Shown: one piece after another, positions 1-10,444 of the stretch
How the letters are laid out: each line of letters begins with the position of its first letter
How positions within the stretch are numbered: position 1 is the first letter of the stretch
From: Plectosphaerella cucumerina
Taxonomy: Eukaryota > Ascomycota > Sordariomycetes > Glomerellales > Plectosphaerellaceae
Reading direction: 5' to 3'
Length of the DNA: 64,000 nt
Assembly (NCBI GenBank): GCA_020746995.1
Contig: JAGPXD010000006.1
Span: 2,542,001-2,606,000 of the forward strand
The notes under the pieces: generated by a model
Seen by the model: only the letters and a program-made list of their open reading frames with translations
The model's database searches: none
What the model was told of the DNA's origin: nothing
Made by a program: the position numbers and the translations under genes

Positions 1-27
1 TCGATGCTATCCTCGACGACGACTTTC

Positions 28-1194
28 CTAACCCGGGGTGACAATCGCATCCTTGTGTCCAATGGGCTTGGCACTCCGCTGCCAGGTAATCTTGGCCCCC
101 GTGAGAGACTCCATGACCGGCGGCTGGACACCCACTTCTTTGGGATCCTCTCCAATGTAGTTCAGGGGGAACCCGATATCAAAGGTGACGACACTCTCGA
201 GATACTTGATCTCCCGGTCGGTAAGGTGGATCGACAGGGCCGCGATGTTATCGTGCAGATGTTCCACCTTGCGGCCGCCGATCACGGGGAAGACGTTCCT
301 GGTTTTCTGCATTGCATAGGCCAGAGCTATCTGTTGAATGCTCTCTGTGCCGTGCGCCGCTGCAACCTTCTCGAGCGCTTCACTGACCTTTCGCGCCTCC
401 TTGCTCTGCTCCGCACTACCGCGGCCGCCATCGTCGGCCTGCTTGCGTGCCTCGAGCTGCTTCTTTGTCTGGAAGGAGCCTGAGCCCAGCACGCCCCACG
501 GACACAGGGCCATACCGTATTGGCGGACCATAGGAATGATATCCCGCTCAAAATCCCTCTGCATCAAGCTCCAGCGCCCCTGGTACACGGAAAACTGCGT
601 CTTACCGCGTGCCTTGGCGTACTCGTTGGCGGCGGACACAACCCAGGCTGGTGTGTCGGACGCGCCAAGATAGAGCACCTTGCCCTTCTGGACCATGATG
701 TGGAGGGAATCCATCAGCTCCTCGATGGACGTGGTCCAGTCCCACCAGTGGACGTACAAGAGGTCGATATAGCTGGTATGTAGCTTCTTGAGCGACGCCT
801 CCACCGAAAGGAAGAGGGACTTCTTATGGTTTCCACCGTAGGTAACCGCCTTGCCCATGCCGATGGAGTACGCGCAGAAGGCGTTAGTGAACTTGGTGGC
901 GAGGAAGATTGTGTCCCGTTCTCCACGTGAGGCGAGCCAGTTGCCGATGAACGTCTCGGACTGCTCCCTCTGGTACCCGTTGGCCGTGTCGATAAAGTTG
1001 CCACCGGCCGCGACGTAAGCGTCAAGCAGCTTGAAGGTGTTTTGTTCGTCGAGAGGGCCCAGCAGGTCTGCGAGCGCGGTCCCGAATGAGGCACCTCCTA
1101 ACACGAGAGGGGACACACGAACGCCGGCTGTGCTTGATAGGACACGGTAGCGACCCAGCTCGGTGGGAGGGCTGGGAGGTAAAGGGAATGTCAT
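28..1194 (-). CDS. Aldo/keto reductase, norsolorinic-acid-reductase/aryl-alcohol-dehydrogenase type
   Basis: Single-exon 388-residue protein, full length for fungal AKR9-type enzymes. It should be a cytosolic NADPH-dependent reductase of aldehydes or ketones. The four catalytic residues of the superfamily are visible: Asp69 and Tyr74 in FIDTANGY, Lys101 in LATKF and His149 in YVHWWD. The C-terminal half carries the usual cofactor-binding segment (FPVIGGRKVEHL). There is no signal peptide or membrane segment. The start is the ATG just before MTFPLPPSPP, and no in-frame extension is needed. Close relatives occur in aflatoxin-type pathways and in lignin or aryl-alcohol metabolism, but no polyketide synthase or other cluster core gene is in view, so the substrate is unknown. 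The next gene is a Zn2Cys6 regulator on the same strand, which could control it. Family assignment is firm; pathway is inference. Confidence 0.9.
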   Translation of the reverse strand: MTFPLPPSPPTELGRYRVLSSTAGVRVSPLVLGGASFGTALADLLGPLDEQNTFKLLDAYVAAGGNFIDTANGYQREQSETFIGNWLASRGERDTIFLATKFTNAFCAYSIGMGKAVTYGGNHKKSLFLSVEASLKKLHTSYIDLLYVHWWDWTTSIEELMDSLHIMVQKGKVLYLGASDTPAWVVSAANEYAKARGKTQFSVYQGRWSLMQRDFERDIIPMVRQYGMALCPWGVLGSGSFQTKKQLEARKQADDGGRGSAEQSKEARKVSEALEKVAAAHGTESIQQIALAYAMQKTRNVFPVIGGRKVEHLHDNIAALSIHLTDREIKYLESVVTFDIGFPLNYIGEDPKEVGVQPPVMESLTGAKITWQRSAKPIGHKDAIVTPG

Positions 1195-2021
1195 TTCGAC
1201 GACTGAGGGATTGGTTTGCGTTGAAGAAGGCGTTATGTGAGAGCAGAAGTTGTTGGTAGGCTGTCTCTTTGAGATGTAGTGGCGCAGGTTGAGCTTGAAG
1301 TTTGCTTGGAGGGACGAGCTCGAGGCCTTTATATTCCTATTCCTGGTGGAGGATTTGATGCTCTCGGCCTATGATATTGGTATGGCAGTGACATCTGCGG
1401 AAATACAAGGAGATAACGGGAAGGAAGACGCCAACATGATGGGCCATCTGTCTGTGTTGGGCGTTCAGCCAGCTGTCATAGATATGGGTTACGACGACAT
1501 TTTCGGCTCAATACGAATGTAGGGCCTGCATCTGCCGGAACACTAGCCCGATCAAGACATCGTGGAAGATCGGTCAACGTACCAATGTATCTCTGCAGCC
1601 AGCACCTATGACACTTATCACGGGAAGCTTCTTCGCATGGTTCCGAGTCTGAGCCCACCCTGAAGGTTGTGGCACCAGATGTGTGATGCAACCAGGGGTA
1701 AGCGTATACTTCCGCTATCTCCGCTAAAACCATAGAATTTATTCTCGTAAATCAGGCAACTCACAAGCAATGAATCCTTCGAGACATCCAGTGGCTCGCC
1801 ATCCGTGACTCTTGGATGACTGGGGTGGGGGACTTGACCTCCGAGCCGGATCGGCGGTCAAGTGGGACAGTGTCTCCGGAAGGCTAGCCTCTTTCGGTTG
1901 CGGTGTGCTAGAGTAAAAATTGTGAGAATTGCAGAGGCTTCTGGGAATTGGAGGTACAGGTACCTAGACTTTTCAAGTGCCAAGGGCAGAGGCAGCTGAC
2001 TGGGCTCTCGAGCAATATCGG
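1195..2021. other. Intergenic region upstream of the reductase
   Basis: About 830 bp containing the presumed promoter of the aldo/keto reductase and the 3' end of the regulator gene. Small open frames here show no recognisable domain. I see no RNA gene or repeat. Confidence 0.5.
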
Positions 2022-3516
2022 TCAAGTCGCAAAAGCATAACTACCAACCATTGCGACGACACGCCAGTACTCTGCGTTTGGCTCCCGGTGGATCAGGTTC
2101 AAGGTGTCTTGCGCCGCCTTAATCCCGCCGGACGATGCCATATGCTCCAAAACCCGTCGGATCCAGCACTTCATCTCCACGCCTCCGCACACCTGGTGAA
2201 CGAGATGAAGCGGTGCAAGCAACGTGCAATACTGCAGTTGTCTAAGCAGGGAAAGAACCGTGCCGCCTCCATGAGACGCGTCAGGCAACACGAGCGCGGC
2301 CACCGTGGCACATATGTCTCGCGCAAGGTCGCTTGTCGTCGCCGCTGAGGATGCCGGGTCGTCTAGGCGGCCGGACGAGGAAATAATGCGGCGGAGGATG
2401 AGTCGCATGCACCGCACGCCAGTGGTGAACTGTCTTATCCGGTGATTTGGGAAAACCTCAAAATACTCGCCGAAAGCCAGAGAGCTGAGGGAGGTAGGGG
2501 GATATGTCCGTTGCGGCCGCCACGATGGAGGAAACTTGTCGAACAACGCCAAGAATGACTTGTCGAGTTCTTCTGCCTGTTCCAAATGTCGAGGCAAACA
2601 GTGGCTCCCACGGCTGTGCAGTTCGGCTTGCAGATCGATGAGATTCGCGAGAATCTTGTTGGATGCCCACTTGATATCGGATGACATGGCCGAATCGAGG
2701 AGGTTTCGGAGACAAGACAGTGCTTCCGGCACCATAGTTGCTGTCGCGCCGCAGCTCACCGTCAAGGCGCCCATGACGCGAGTGGCAAGGCCTCGCCCAA
2801 CAGTGGTTTGAGCAAAGTTGCCTCCCAGATGTTGAATGAGTGAAATGCCGCCGCGTGTATGCGCAGTCCAGGCATGGGATCCCCGCGGCGCTTGGGTCAT
2901 CATCTTCTCGTACTGGTCGAGCAGGAGCATAGACTCCAAGACGGCCGAAGGATCAGCGGTCTCCGGGAACACCAGATCTCGACGTAGGCTTCCCACGGCC
3001 GAGCCGTACTTCACTCGAGCCATGGTCAGATACTTTGGCCGGTCGTCCAAAGGCATAGTGGTGGCGAGGAAAGCCAGACTTGTGGCATCGATGCTTGCGA
3101 CTAGGGTTGCAGACGACGGTAATTCGATGTAGTAGGGAAGAATCCCACTGAATCCAAGTGAGAATCCGGAGACGTACACCGTGAAGAATGTATATCGGGC
3201 CCGAGCCACCCAGTCAAGTTGCAGTGACGCTGGCTGAGCCTTGTGGCCAACAGCACACCGCGCCAACACCTGTCGCCCGGCGGTGCATGTCTCGTCGCGA
3301 AAGGAGAGGTCTCGAGGGTTTCGATAGCCGCGACAAGTGATGCCCGCCCTGGAGCACTGCCCACAACCCTGGGGGTTCAAGTCGCACTGCAAATCGAGTT
3401 CACCCGTGTCAGCCGGGGTCTTTGGCGCAAGCAGGACCGTCGGACGGGAAACCCACCCGTAGCTTTCGCATCCTGCAAGGCAAGCAGTCTTTGGATGGAC
3501 GACCTCGGTTCACCAT
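2022..3516 (-). CDS. Zn2Cys6 transcription factor
   Basis: Two-exon model: complement(join(2022..3386,3457..3516)), 474 residues. The short first exon supplies the start ATG and the first half of the zinc cluster (Cys11 and Cys14, then basic RMRKLR). A 70-bp intron (GTGGGT donor, CAG acceptor) interrupts the cluster, and exon 2 supplies the other four cysteines. Spacing is C-x2-C-x6-C-x6-C-x2-C-x6-C, the canonical Gal4-type binuclear cluster. An intron inside the cluster is common in this family. The rest is a helical region of the kind found in fungal regulators that lack a clear middle homology domain. It should be a nuclear DNA-binding regulator, perhaps of the adjacent reductase on the same strand. 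Targets are unknown. Confidence 0.87.
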
Positions 3517-4545
3517 TGTTGATAATATTGAACAGGACGATGGTGACGAAAAGACAAGATGGAAGCTTTATGAACGGTGGTCGTTGAAAAGTCGGACCCG
3601 GAGTTAGGGGTTAAGCCCGTGAACGATCATCTTGACCTTGCCGCCGTCGCTCTCTGCGTACTTGTACCTAGGTGATACAATTGCGCCTGGCTCTCAAATG
3701 GACTTTGAAAGTTCGCATCACCTTTTGCTGAGGGAGATCGGGTTTCAATGCTTCCTGTCATCTGTGGGACTGGCTTGAGTCGCCGCCTACCGTGCCCCAA
3801 GAAGAACGACCAGCCTGTCACTCGTCCAGGCGTCCTCGACATCGAACCGAACGAAGCTATGTCTTCTTCTGCCTTCCAAAATCAACAGCCGCGCCTGGCG
3901 TGATTGCCCTTTGAGGACTGGCAATTGCCCGGACCTCAGGCTCTGACTCGGGAAGCCATCTCAGTCTTTCACGTAGCTGATCTGCAGAAATCAGGGACTG
4001 GTTGGTGCTTGGACATACGCAGCATGATCGCTTCGTCGGGCCCCTCTGCGTCATGCCCGATCCACCTGGTACCCAGGCAACCGCACTCAATTCAGACAGA
4101 ATCCAAGCTCTGGACACGTGCTTCACCTGATTGATGCTGGCCGGCAATGCCTCCCGCCCGGTCCAGGTTCCCCCGAACCCGCCCGTCGCTCGTGGTGGTC
4201 CGGGCAGCGGACAGAGGGCCAGGGTCGACCTGCCGCACGCACAGTTTCAGCGTTCCCAGTCTGATGGGAAGATGCGACGAAGGGGGCTTGGAAGGGATGG
4301 CAGAAAACCTCGGATGAACTCGGGCCTCCCATCCTCAACGTCCTGCTCGAATGTGGCGACTTGCTGGGCAAAAGAGAATTTGGTCGAGGACGCAGTTGTA
4401 GCGAGAACATGGCGAGTATTTCCGCCCTACAGCTTTGTTGCTGCTCGGTACTTCCACGAGTGCCCCTCCTCCGTAGTGGGCAAACCAGATCTCCCCGAGG
4501 ATTAGGGACGGCGCAGAACGATCAAATTTTAGCTCGGGCCGGTGG
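3517..4545. other. Intergenic region; missing N-terminal coding sequence of the peptidase not found
   Basis: About 1 kb. I examined it for the first half of the downstream chymotrypsin-fold domain (the histidine box) and found nothing resembling it in any frame of either strand. Short frames here show no recognisable domain. Confidence 0.45.
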
Positions 4546-6578
4546 ATGGCCAGCACATCCCTGGTCGGGCATAGCTTCATCACCACGTCCGAGTGGCTCG
4601 CCGACACGCCTGAGTGTGCACGTACCAAGTACCTTGCCTTCATCCATGTCGACCGCGACTTCACCGGCAACCTGCAGCTGTTCAAGTTCATTGACACCCC
4701 CCAGTCGGGTCAGCAGCTTGGCCTGGGTGTTGTCGGCTACCCGGGCAACAAGTACCTCAAGGACGAAGAGGGTTTCAGCAACGAGGCCGGCGCCCAGATG
4801 TACGAGGACTTCCAGTACACCGACTATGACATCGTCACCAGCGCCCGACACATGATCAAGTACAAAGTGTCGACCTTCGGAGGTGAGAAGATTCTTCGTG
4901 ATTAGCACCAGGCCAAATACTTGCAGCTCCCTCAGGCCAGTCCGGCGCGCCCATCATCCGTCGCGGCAACAGCATTGTGGCCATCGGCGCACACTGCTAC
5001 GGCGGCGGCGGCTCCGAGGCCAACTCGGGCAACTCGATCGGTGGCAAGTACGGCAACGTGTACGCCAACTACATTGCGCTCTTCGCTCGCAATTTGAAGA
5101 CCGAGGACGGCCGCGCCACCATTGTGTCACTCACCGAGCCGGCCCCCGTCAACGGCCAGACTGACATCAACAACAGTGGCTTGAGCAACGGCGGCTCCAA
5201 AAATGCTCGCCCTGTTCAGCAGCTGCCCGCTGGACTCTCGAAGCCGGTGGTCTCTAGCGGAGACACGGAGGGTTTCCTCGACATCCTCGAGGCCGTCGGC
5301 AGCGCCGCGTCGGTGGCATTGCCCATCGCTGGGTCCATCTTCGGCGGGCTCATCGGCGGCGGCATCGGCACTGTAGCTGGCACCTTGCTGGGATACGTCT
5401 CCGGTCCCGAGAGTGCTCTTGATAGTGGTGCCACTTCGACTGAGAGCTTCGCCATGGAGAGGGTTGCCCCTGGCGCCGCCGAGCGTGCGGTCCTCGCCGA
5501 GGCGGGTCTACAGGCCATTGTCTCGCTCGACCACAACACCGTGTCTGAGAAGCTCCTCCGGGACATTCAGGAAAACTTCAACCGCTCGGTGCCAAGGCTG
5601 GACAACCTGGTCATCTGCTTCAAGCCGGTTCTCACGCAGCACGCCCTCAACATCACTGTGCAGGGCATGAACCGCACCGCCGGGCTCAGCCAGAACACCG
5701 CCGAGTCGGGTGGCTTTGGCGACCGCGCTGACATCCGCGGCGACAATCTGCCCGAGTCTGCTTTCGCGGGCGAGGGCGGTGCCTTGCTCGAAGCGCTTCT
5801 CACGCCTACGCTGCCCGTCGCTGGCGAAGAGGGTTGGATCTCTAGCCTGGGGTCCATCATCTCCGCCGGCGCTCGCTGGGCAGTTCCCATCGCTGGCAAC
5901 CTTGCGAAGGAGTACGCCCCTGGCATCATCAATGGCCTCGTGGGCAAGCTCACGGGAGGCTCCGAGAGCACTGAGATCCCCCCCTCTGGCCTGCTGAGCG
6001 ATGAAGCCACGCGCTTTCTTTTCAAGCGTGCTCTGCTGGCCGACGCCTCGCTCACGGCCCTGCAGCGCCTTGACAAGAAGGAGCTCAACCAGCTGCGCCT
6101 CCGAGAGGACATTGCTCAGGAGCATGCGCAGCGCGTCCAGGAGGGCGCATGGGGAGACTTCTTCAAGGGCGCCGTCCAGACCATCGCACCGATTGCCCTC
6201 GATGCCGGCAAGCAGGCCGTCGCCTCGATCGCTCCCAAGATCATTAACGGTGTTCTCAACAAGGTCGACCTCGGCGGTCGCTCCGAGACCGCTGCCTCCA
6301 CCATCAACGGCAGTCGCAACGGCGAGCTCAACGGCACCCTGCGACCGCGCCGCTCCGTCCTCGACATGTTCAACACCGCCAACGCCGGGTCCGCAACCAA
6401 GGTAAGCAGCCCCCTCGCATACTTTGAGGCGCCCGCCCTTCCCTTGGCGTCTTCCTCTCTGCAGGCCACACTCGAGGCGCGCCGCGCCGAGTGGCAGCCT
6501 CTGTCTGAGCGTCGCCGCTCACTTGACGACAACGATGACCTGCCCGTCGAGTACCCTGCACCGCCGGCGGGAATTTGA
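4546..6578 (+). CDS. Chymotrypsin-fold (V8/glutamyl-endopeptidase-like) serine peptidase fragment fused to a repeated helical module
   Basis: Model: join(4546..4882,4936..6401,6465..6578). The first intron (GTGAGA..CAG, 53 bp) restores the serine box FGGQSGAP followed by IIRRGNSIVAIGAHCYGG, typical of V8-like S1 peptidases. The second intron is 63 bp and in frame, so retention would still code. The N-terminal half carrying the catalytic His is not present upstream, and the usual Asp-Leu-Ala position reads Tyr-Leu-Ala (in KYLAFIHVD). Activity is therefore doubtful. After the peptidase remnant come three copies of a Gly/Ala/Ile-rich amphipathic helix (about 5271-5396, 5835-5954, 6147-6266), each with a Pro-Ile-Ala-like core. 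Two copies of an RALLAEASL-x-A-x3-LD-like helix alternate with them. No signal peptide is seen. A polyadenylation-like AATAAA lies at 6596-6601. The start ATG is the first in frame but may be an artefact of truncation. Confidence 0.6.
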
Positions 6579-7167
6579 CGCCCGTCTCCGTGGGCAATAA
6601 ATGGCTAATGTAAGTTGCAACAGGTCCTAGCTTGATTGTCGACATCGTTCTGATGGAGAAGGAAAGCTGTTTGTTCCGGCCCGAAATTGCCAGTTTGACA
6701 TTGTCTCCTATTTCGTTGTCCAACTCGATACACTCTTTTCAAGATGGCTACTGTTGTATTTTCTTCTGGATCGAATTACATGTATCTCAAAAAAAGCAGT
6801 TCATCGGCACATGTAACAAAGCCTTTGAAATAAACGAGTCGCTCTGTCTTCCGTCCATGCTGGTTTGGCAATGTTCCTATGTCAGCGTTCCGCAAAGCGC
6901 CTAAACAGCTCCCTCGGCTGTTATTTCAGGGATGCCTGGGATCCTTTTCCAAACACTTAATTACGTTGGTGGTGCAGAAGATAGGCAGCAACAATCCTGC
7001 TGACAGAGGCAGCATCCATGCATGCATGACTTGAGTGGCTGGATAACGTTTATCTATTTGCCTGGGTCAGGTACATAAAGACTCCTCATGACGACCCGAC
7101 CCCGCAATCCCTCATGCTTGTCTTTGTACATGCCCACCTATTCTTCCACAGTGATCAGGCAGAGAAG
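6579..7167. other. Intergenic region
   Basis: About 590 bp, moderately AT-rich, holding the 3' end of the peptidase-like gene and sequence upstream of the acyltransferase relic. No gene, RNA or repeat recognised. Confidence 0.5.
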
Positions 7168-8654
7168 ATGACCAGCCCAGCCTCCGAGATCAAAACAATC
7201 GCGACCCATGTACTCCATGGCAACCAACCAGTCTCGCAAGAGACATTTGCGCTCGGCCCTTTGACCAGCCCGGAAACTTGACTTCCCCTATCAGCACAAT
7301 CTGGATCTACGAGTCCTCGACCACGGCCAACTTGATCCCGGTCGACCGGCTGCGTGAGGCCATATATCGCCTCTTGGACTACTATCCCCACCTTGGTGGA
7401 CGACTTGCCATCGACAGTGACACCGGAACCCGGACGATCGACCGGTTCGGCGCCGGTATGCACCTCATCGAGGCATCATGCGACGCGTCTTTTCGATCTT
7501 TCGCCGGCGTGACATCGGACCCCGAACAAGGCTGGAATGTATACGACTTTCCGGGACTCGGGCAGCCCTTCCTACCCGCATGGGACATGTCTCCTGAAGC
7601 AGTCCAAGGGGACCCAATCTTCAAGATCCAACGGACACGATTCGCCTGTTCTGCGGTGTCCATTGGCGTCAGGGTGTCGCATGTGGTCACAGCAGCAGGC
7701 GGCTATCTGCGCTTATATCAGGATCTGGCGGAGATCTATCGCGGCATCAGCGCGGGCAACGCTGCAGATTCGATCGAGCTGTCAGTGCCACCGCACCTAG
7801 AGCCTTTTATGGTCAGCTTCATGGTCCACATGTCGGATGAGGAGAAGCTTTATGCGCTCAAGTTTTCGCCCACAAATTATTCTCTGCAAGAGGCTCCCGA
7901 CAGAAGCGGGCCACGACAGTCTCAAGCTTCTCGGAGATCTTCAGCTTTCCCTGACCAAGACCCTAACCAACCGTTTGACCCTATAGAGGGGAGGACCATG
8001 CGGTTTTCGCCCGAACAGCTCGCCAAGCTGAAGTATCTGGCAACCGATCCGAATAACGCCCAATCTCGAGCTTCAACTTTCACAGCCCTGACAGCACACA
8101 TCTGGCAGCGAACCCACCTGGCTCGGCTCGCGAACGCCAGGGCTCGCTCAGAGAACGCTGATGTCTACGAAACGTCAACATTCGGCACCAGCGTCGACTT
8201 TTGCAAGCACTTTGACCTGCCGGAGCGATCCTTTGGCAACACTATCATCACGCCTGTCATGGAACTGAGCTCGGTCGTGCTGGAGACCTCGCCGCTCTGG
8301 GACATCGCCAGTGCCATCAACGACATCGTCCGCCACGTCTCCGAGGATGAGACACGCAAGTTGGGCAAATGGATTGCGGCGCAACCCCATAAGGAGCAGA
8401 TCAAATTCGACTTGAAAGTCACGCCCTACTCGTTCATCGCCACCAGCTGGCACAGGTTCCCCCTTTACTCCGGTGCCGAGCTCGATGTTGCTCCGATCTT
8501 CTCATCGCCGGCGTCCCGGGGTTTGTTTGACGGAATGGTGGTTATGGTGGAATCTCGTACCATGGACGGTGGTATTGACGCACTCGTCTCGGTGAAAAGG
8601 TCTACCTTTTCGGTGCTTCATACAGACAAGAGCTTCGTCGCGAACTGGGACTGA
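7168..8654 (+). pseudogene. BAHD-type (transferase family) acyltransferase, frameshifted and active-site altered
   Basis: The N-terminus opens at ATG 7168 and reads about 30 residues (MTSPASEIKT...) before the frame ends at a TGA near 7278. The next frame, open from about 7257 to 8654, continues with a typical family segment (PFDQP...ISTIWIYES, then YYPHLGGRL). Homologues read the L-x-P-x-D-Q start motif without interruption, so one base appears lost within GGCCCTTTG around 7253-7262. No intron explains the jump. The HxxxD catalytic motif reads His-Val-Val-Thr-Ala, so the Asp is missing, and the C-terminal DFGWG region is also altered (AELDVAPIF). The intact enzyme would transfer an acyl group from CoA to an alcohol or amine, often in secondary metabolism. 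A base-calling error could cause the frameshift but not the motif losses. Confidence 0.75.
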
Positions 8655-8689
8655 CTGTGTAGAGGAGGTGAATCATATTTTCACGCAGG

Positions 8690-9085
8690 AGGTATCTCGA
8701 GAAGTTGAAATTTAAAGATCGAAGAGATTATACGCTTTTCTACAACAGATATCTACATAGCAACATTTAAGTTAAAACGATAACAATAATACACTAGGGC
8801 TAACAGCTAAGGTTAGACACAGGGATTACTACTCCCGTTATCTTATTAGCCGCCGGATCCTCCTTAACTTCCCTTCTTTAATACCTCTAATTTCTTAGAA
8901 GTATTAGTATACTATACTAACCCTTACTTATTTTATTAATATCTCATTCTTTTACTTTATACTAGTTTGGGCTATATATCCTAATAGTACTTATAAGTAC
9001 CCCAAGACTCTAATAACTATTTATTATCGCCTTATAATAGCGATATCTGTTATTATTATATTATCTCTTATATTTCTGTCAAGTG
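8690..9085. repeat. AT-rich, RIP-like island
   Basis: The base composition falls sharply from the GC-rich background to long runs of T and A, rich in TA dinucleotides and poor in CA/TG. It has no open frame. This is the pattern left by repeat-induced point mutation on an old transposon copy in ascomycetes. The right edge is abrupt at about 9085. I cannot identify the original element. Confidence 0.6.
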
Positions 9086-9745
9086 GGCGCGTTCCAGGTC
9101 TTTGGGCCTTACTCCCTGTGTTATCTCGGCAGCTGGTAAATTCGGTTAATAGGTGAGACCACCGGCGACGGGTGGGATGTCTTTTCATTACCCCCCGCCT
9201 GACTAGCGAAACTTTAGATTAACTCGAACCTCCGACGGTTGATATTATCAGCCAGTACTAAGTTGACGATTCCTCGCCAAACGACTAGCACTTGGTCCCT
9301 GCATCTTTGTAATTTCTCATCACTGGGCTTGCGGGCGCATGTTGAGCGGAACGGCCATATCTCTACAGTTCGGGCTATCTTCGCTCGGATCACGACTCTG
9401 TTGGCGCCAATGGGCATATCTTTCTCCAGCACTCGCCAAAGACACCAGAAAACCCATGGAAGCCGATTACGAGGTTCGCTTGGCTTGCCAGTGATATTTT
9501 TGAAAGGTGCTGACACGACAGTCTGCCTGTCAAAGTCATCCTCTCGGCATGCCCGGAGATCAGACTGCAACTGAAGCCGTCGGCATGACTCGGCGAGTCG
9601 TGCATGACCCTGGACGAGTCAAGCTTACGGGGTGGTCTTGGCATCCCACTTGGCTAGCTTCGCAACATCGCCCAAATTGTCCATGTCGTCGCATGATCCT
9701 ACCCCGAGCCCGACGGTCTCATGTTGCTTGAATGGACTTTAAGTG
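9086..9745. other. Intergenic region right of the AT-rich island
   Basis: Composition returns to near background. A 118-codon frame on the minus strand (9214-9570) lacks any recognisable domain. The right part is the promoter of the small secreted protein gene. Confidence 0.4.
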
Positions 9746-9754
9746 TATATAAAG
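9746..9754 (+). promoter_or_regulatory. TATA box of the small secreted protein gene
   Basis: TATATAAAG lies 112 bp upstream of the ATG at 9866, a normal distance for a fungal core promoter with a leader of roughly 80 bases. Confidence 0.6.
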
Positions 9755-9865
9755 AGGCTGGGAAGCTCTTCCAATGTTGCATTCCCTCCCGCTCCTCACC
9801 ACCGCACCAAAACATCTTGCAACATTATCCACAACTCTTCTCGTCTCTCCACCACAGAAGCAACC

Positions 9866-10175
9866 ATGCAGCTTTCGACACTCATCACCGCTTTCGCCTC
9901 GCTGGCAGCCGTCACGCCTGCTCTGGCCCAGTGTAACAACCGCGTCACCACATTCTCAATGGAGTGCGGCTCCGATAACTCATGCTCGACGAGGCTTCTT
10001 GCTCAAGGCGATCCACCTCTGAACCCTTGCCCCAACGCTCGCAGCATGGAGTGGAGAGTCGTCAGGAACATGTGCGGGTCATCTGGCATCTGCCAGTTCG
10101 GAGTACGGCCTCCTATAATTCATGAACCTGAATGTCTACTGACTTGTCTCGCTCGATTAGGCTTTTTGTTGTTGA
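9866..10175 (+). CDS. Small secreted cysteine-rich protein (effector or antimicrobial candidate)
   Basis: Model: join(9866..10102,10161..10175), 83 residues. Residues 1-21 form a clear signal peptide (hydrophobic core, ALA before the likely cleavage site). The mature part of about 62 residues has eight cysteines, the last two adjacent (FGAFCC). The 58-bp intron has a GTACGG donor, a CTGAC branch site near 10138 and a TAG acceptor. If it were not spliced, the frame would read on to 10243 with a different tail, so the C-terminus depends on the intron. The gene sits beside an AT-rich island, a common setting for effector-type genes. No family is recognised; secretion is well supported, function is inference. 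Confidence 0.7.
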
Positions 10176-10444
10176 ATACAGCCCGCGACATGATGGCTTG
10201 CGATGGCGTTGACTGCCTGGAGATCCACCCCCGACCCAACTGATCGAAGCCCACCTCATTACTTGATATTCAAAGACGCAACGCCCGTTCCAGAGGGGAG
10301 TACTAAACGGGTCTGTTGAATTGCTACCCTAGATGTTGAATGATTACCCTAGATTTGAATGAAAATGCGTGCAACCACGCAAGAATGAAAAGTCTGTCTG
10401 AATATCTGATCCCGTAACTCAGTCCACCACCAGAAGGCCTGCCA

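Noticed and set aside
1289..1522. A short frame upstream of the aldo/keto reductase
   Set aside because: Too short, no domain and no supporting signals.
9214..9570. A 118-codon minus-strand frame near the AT-rich island, possible transposase relic
   Set aside because: No transposase or reverse-transcriptase motif could be seen; too weak to call.
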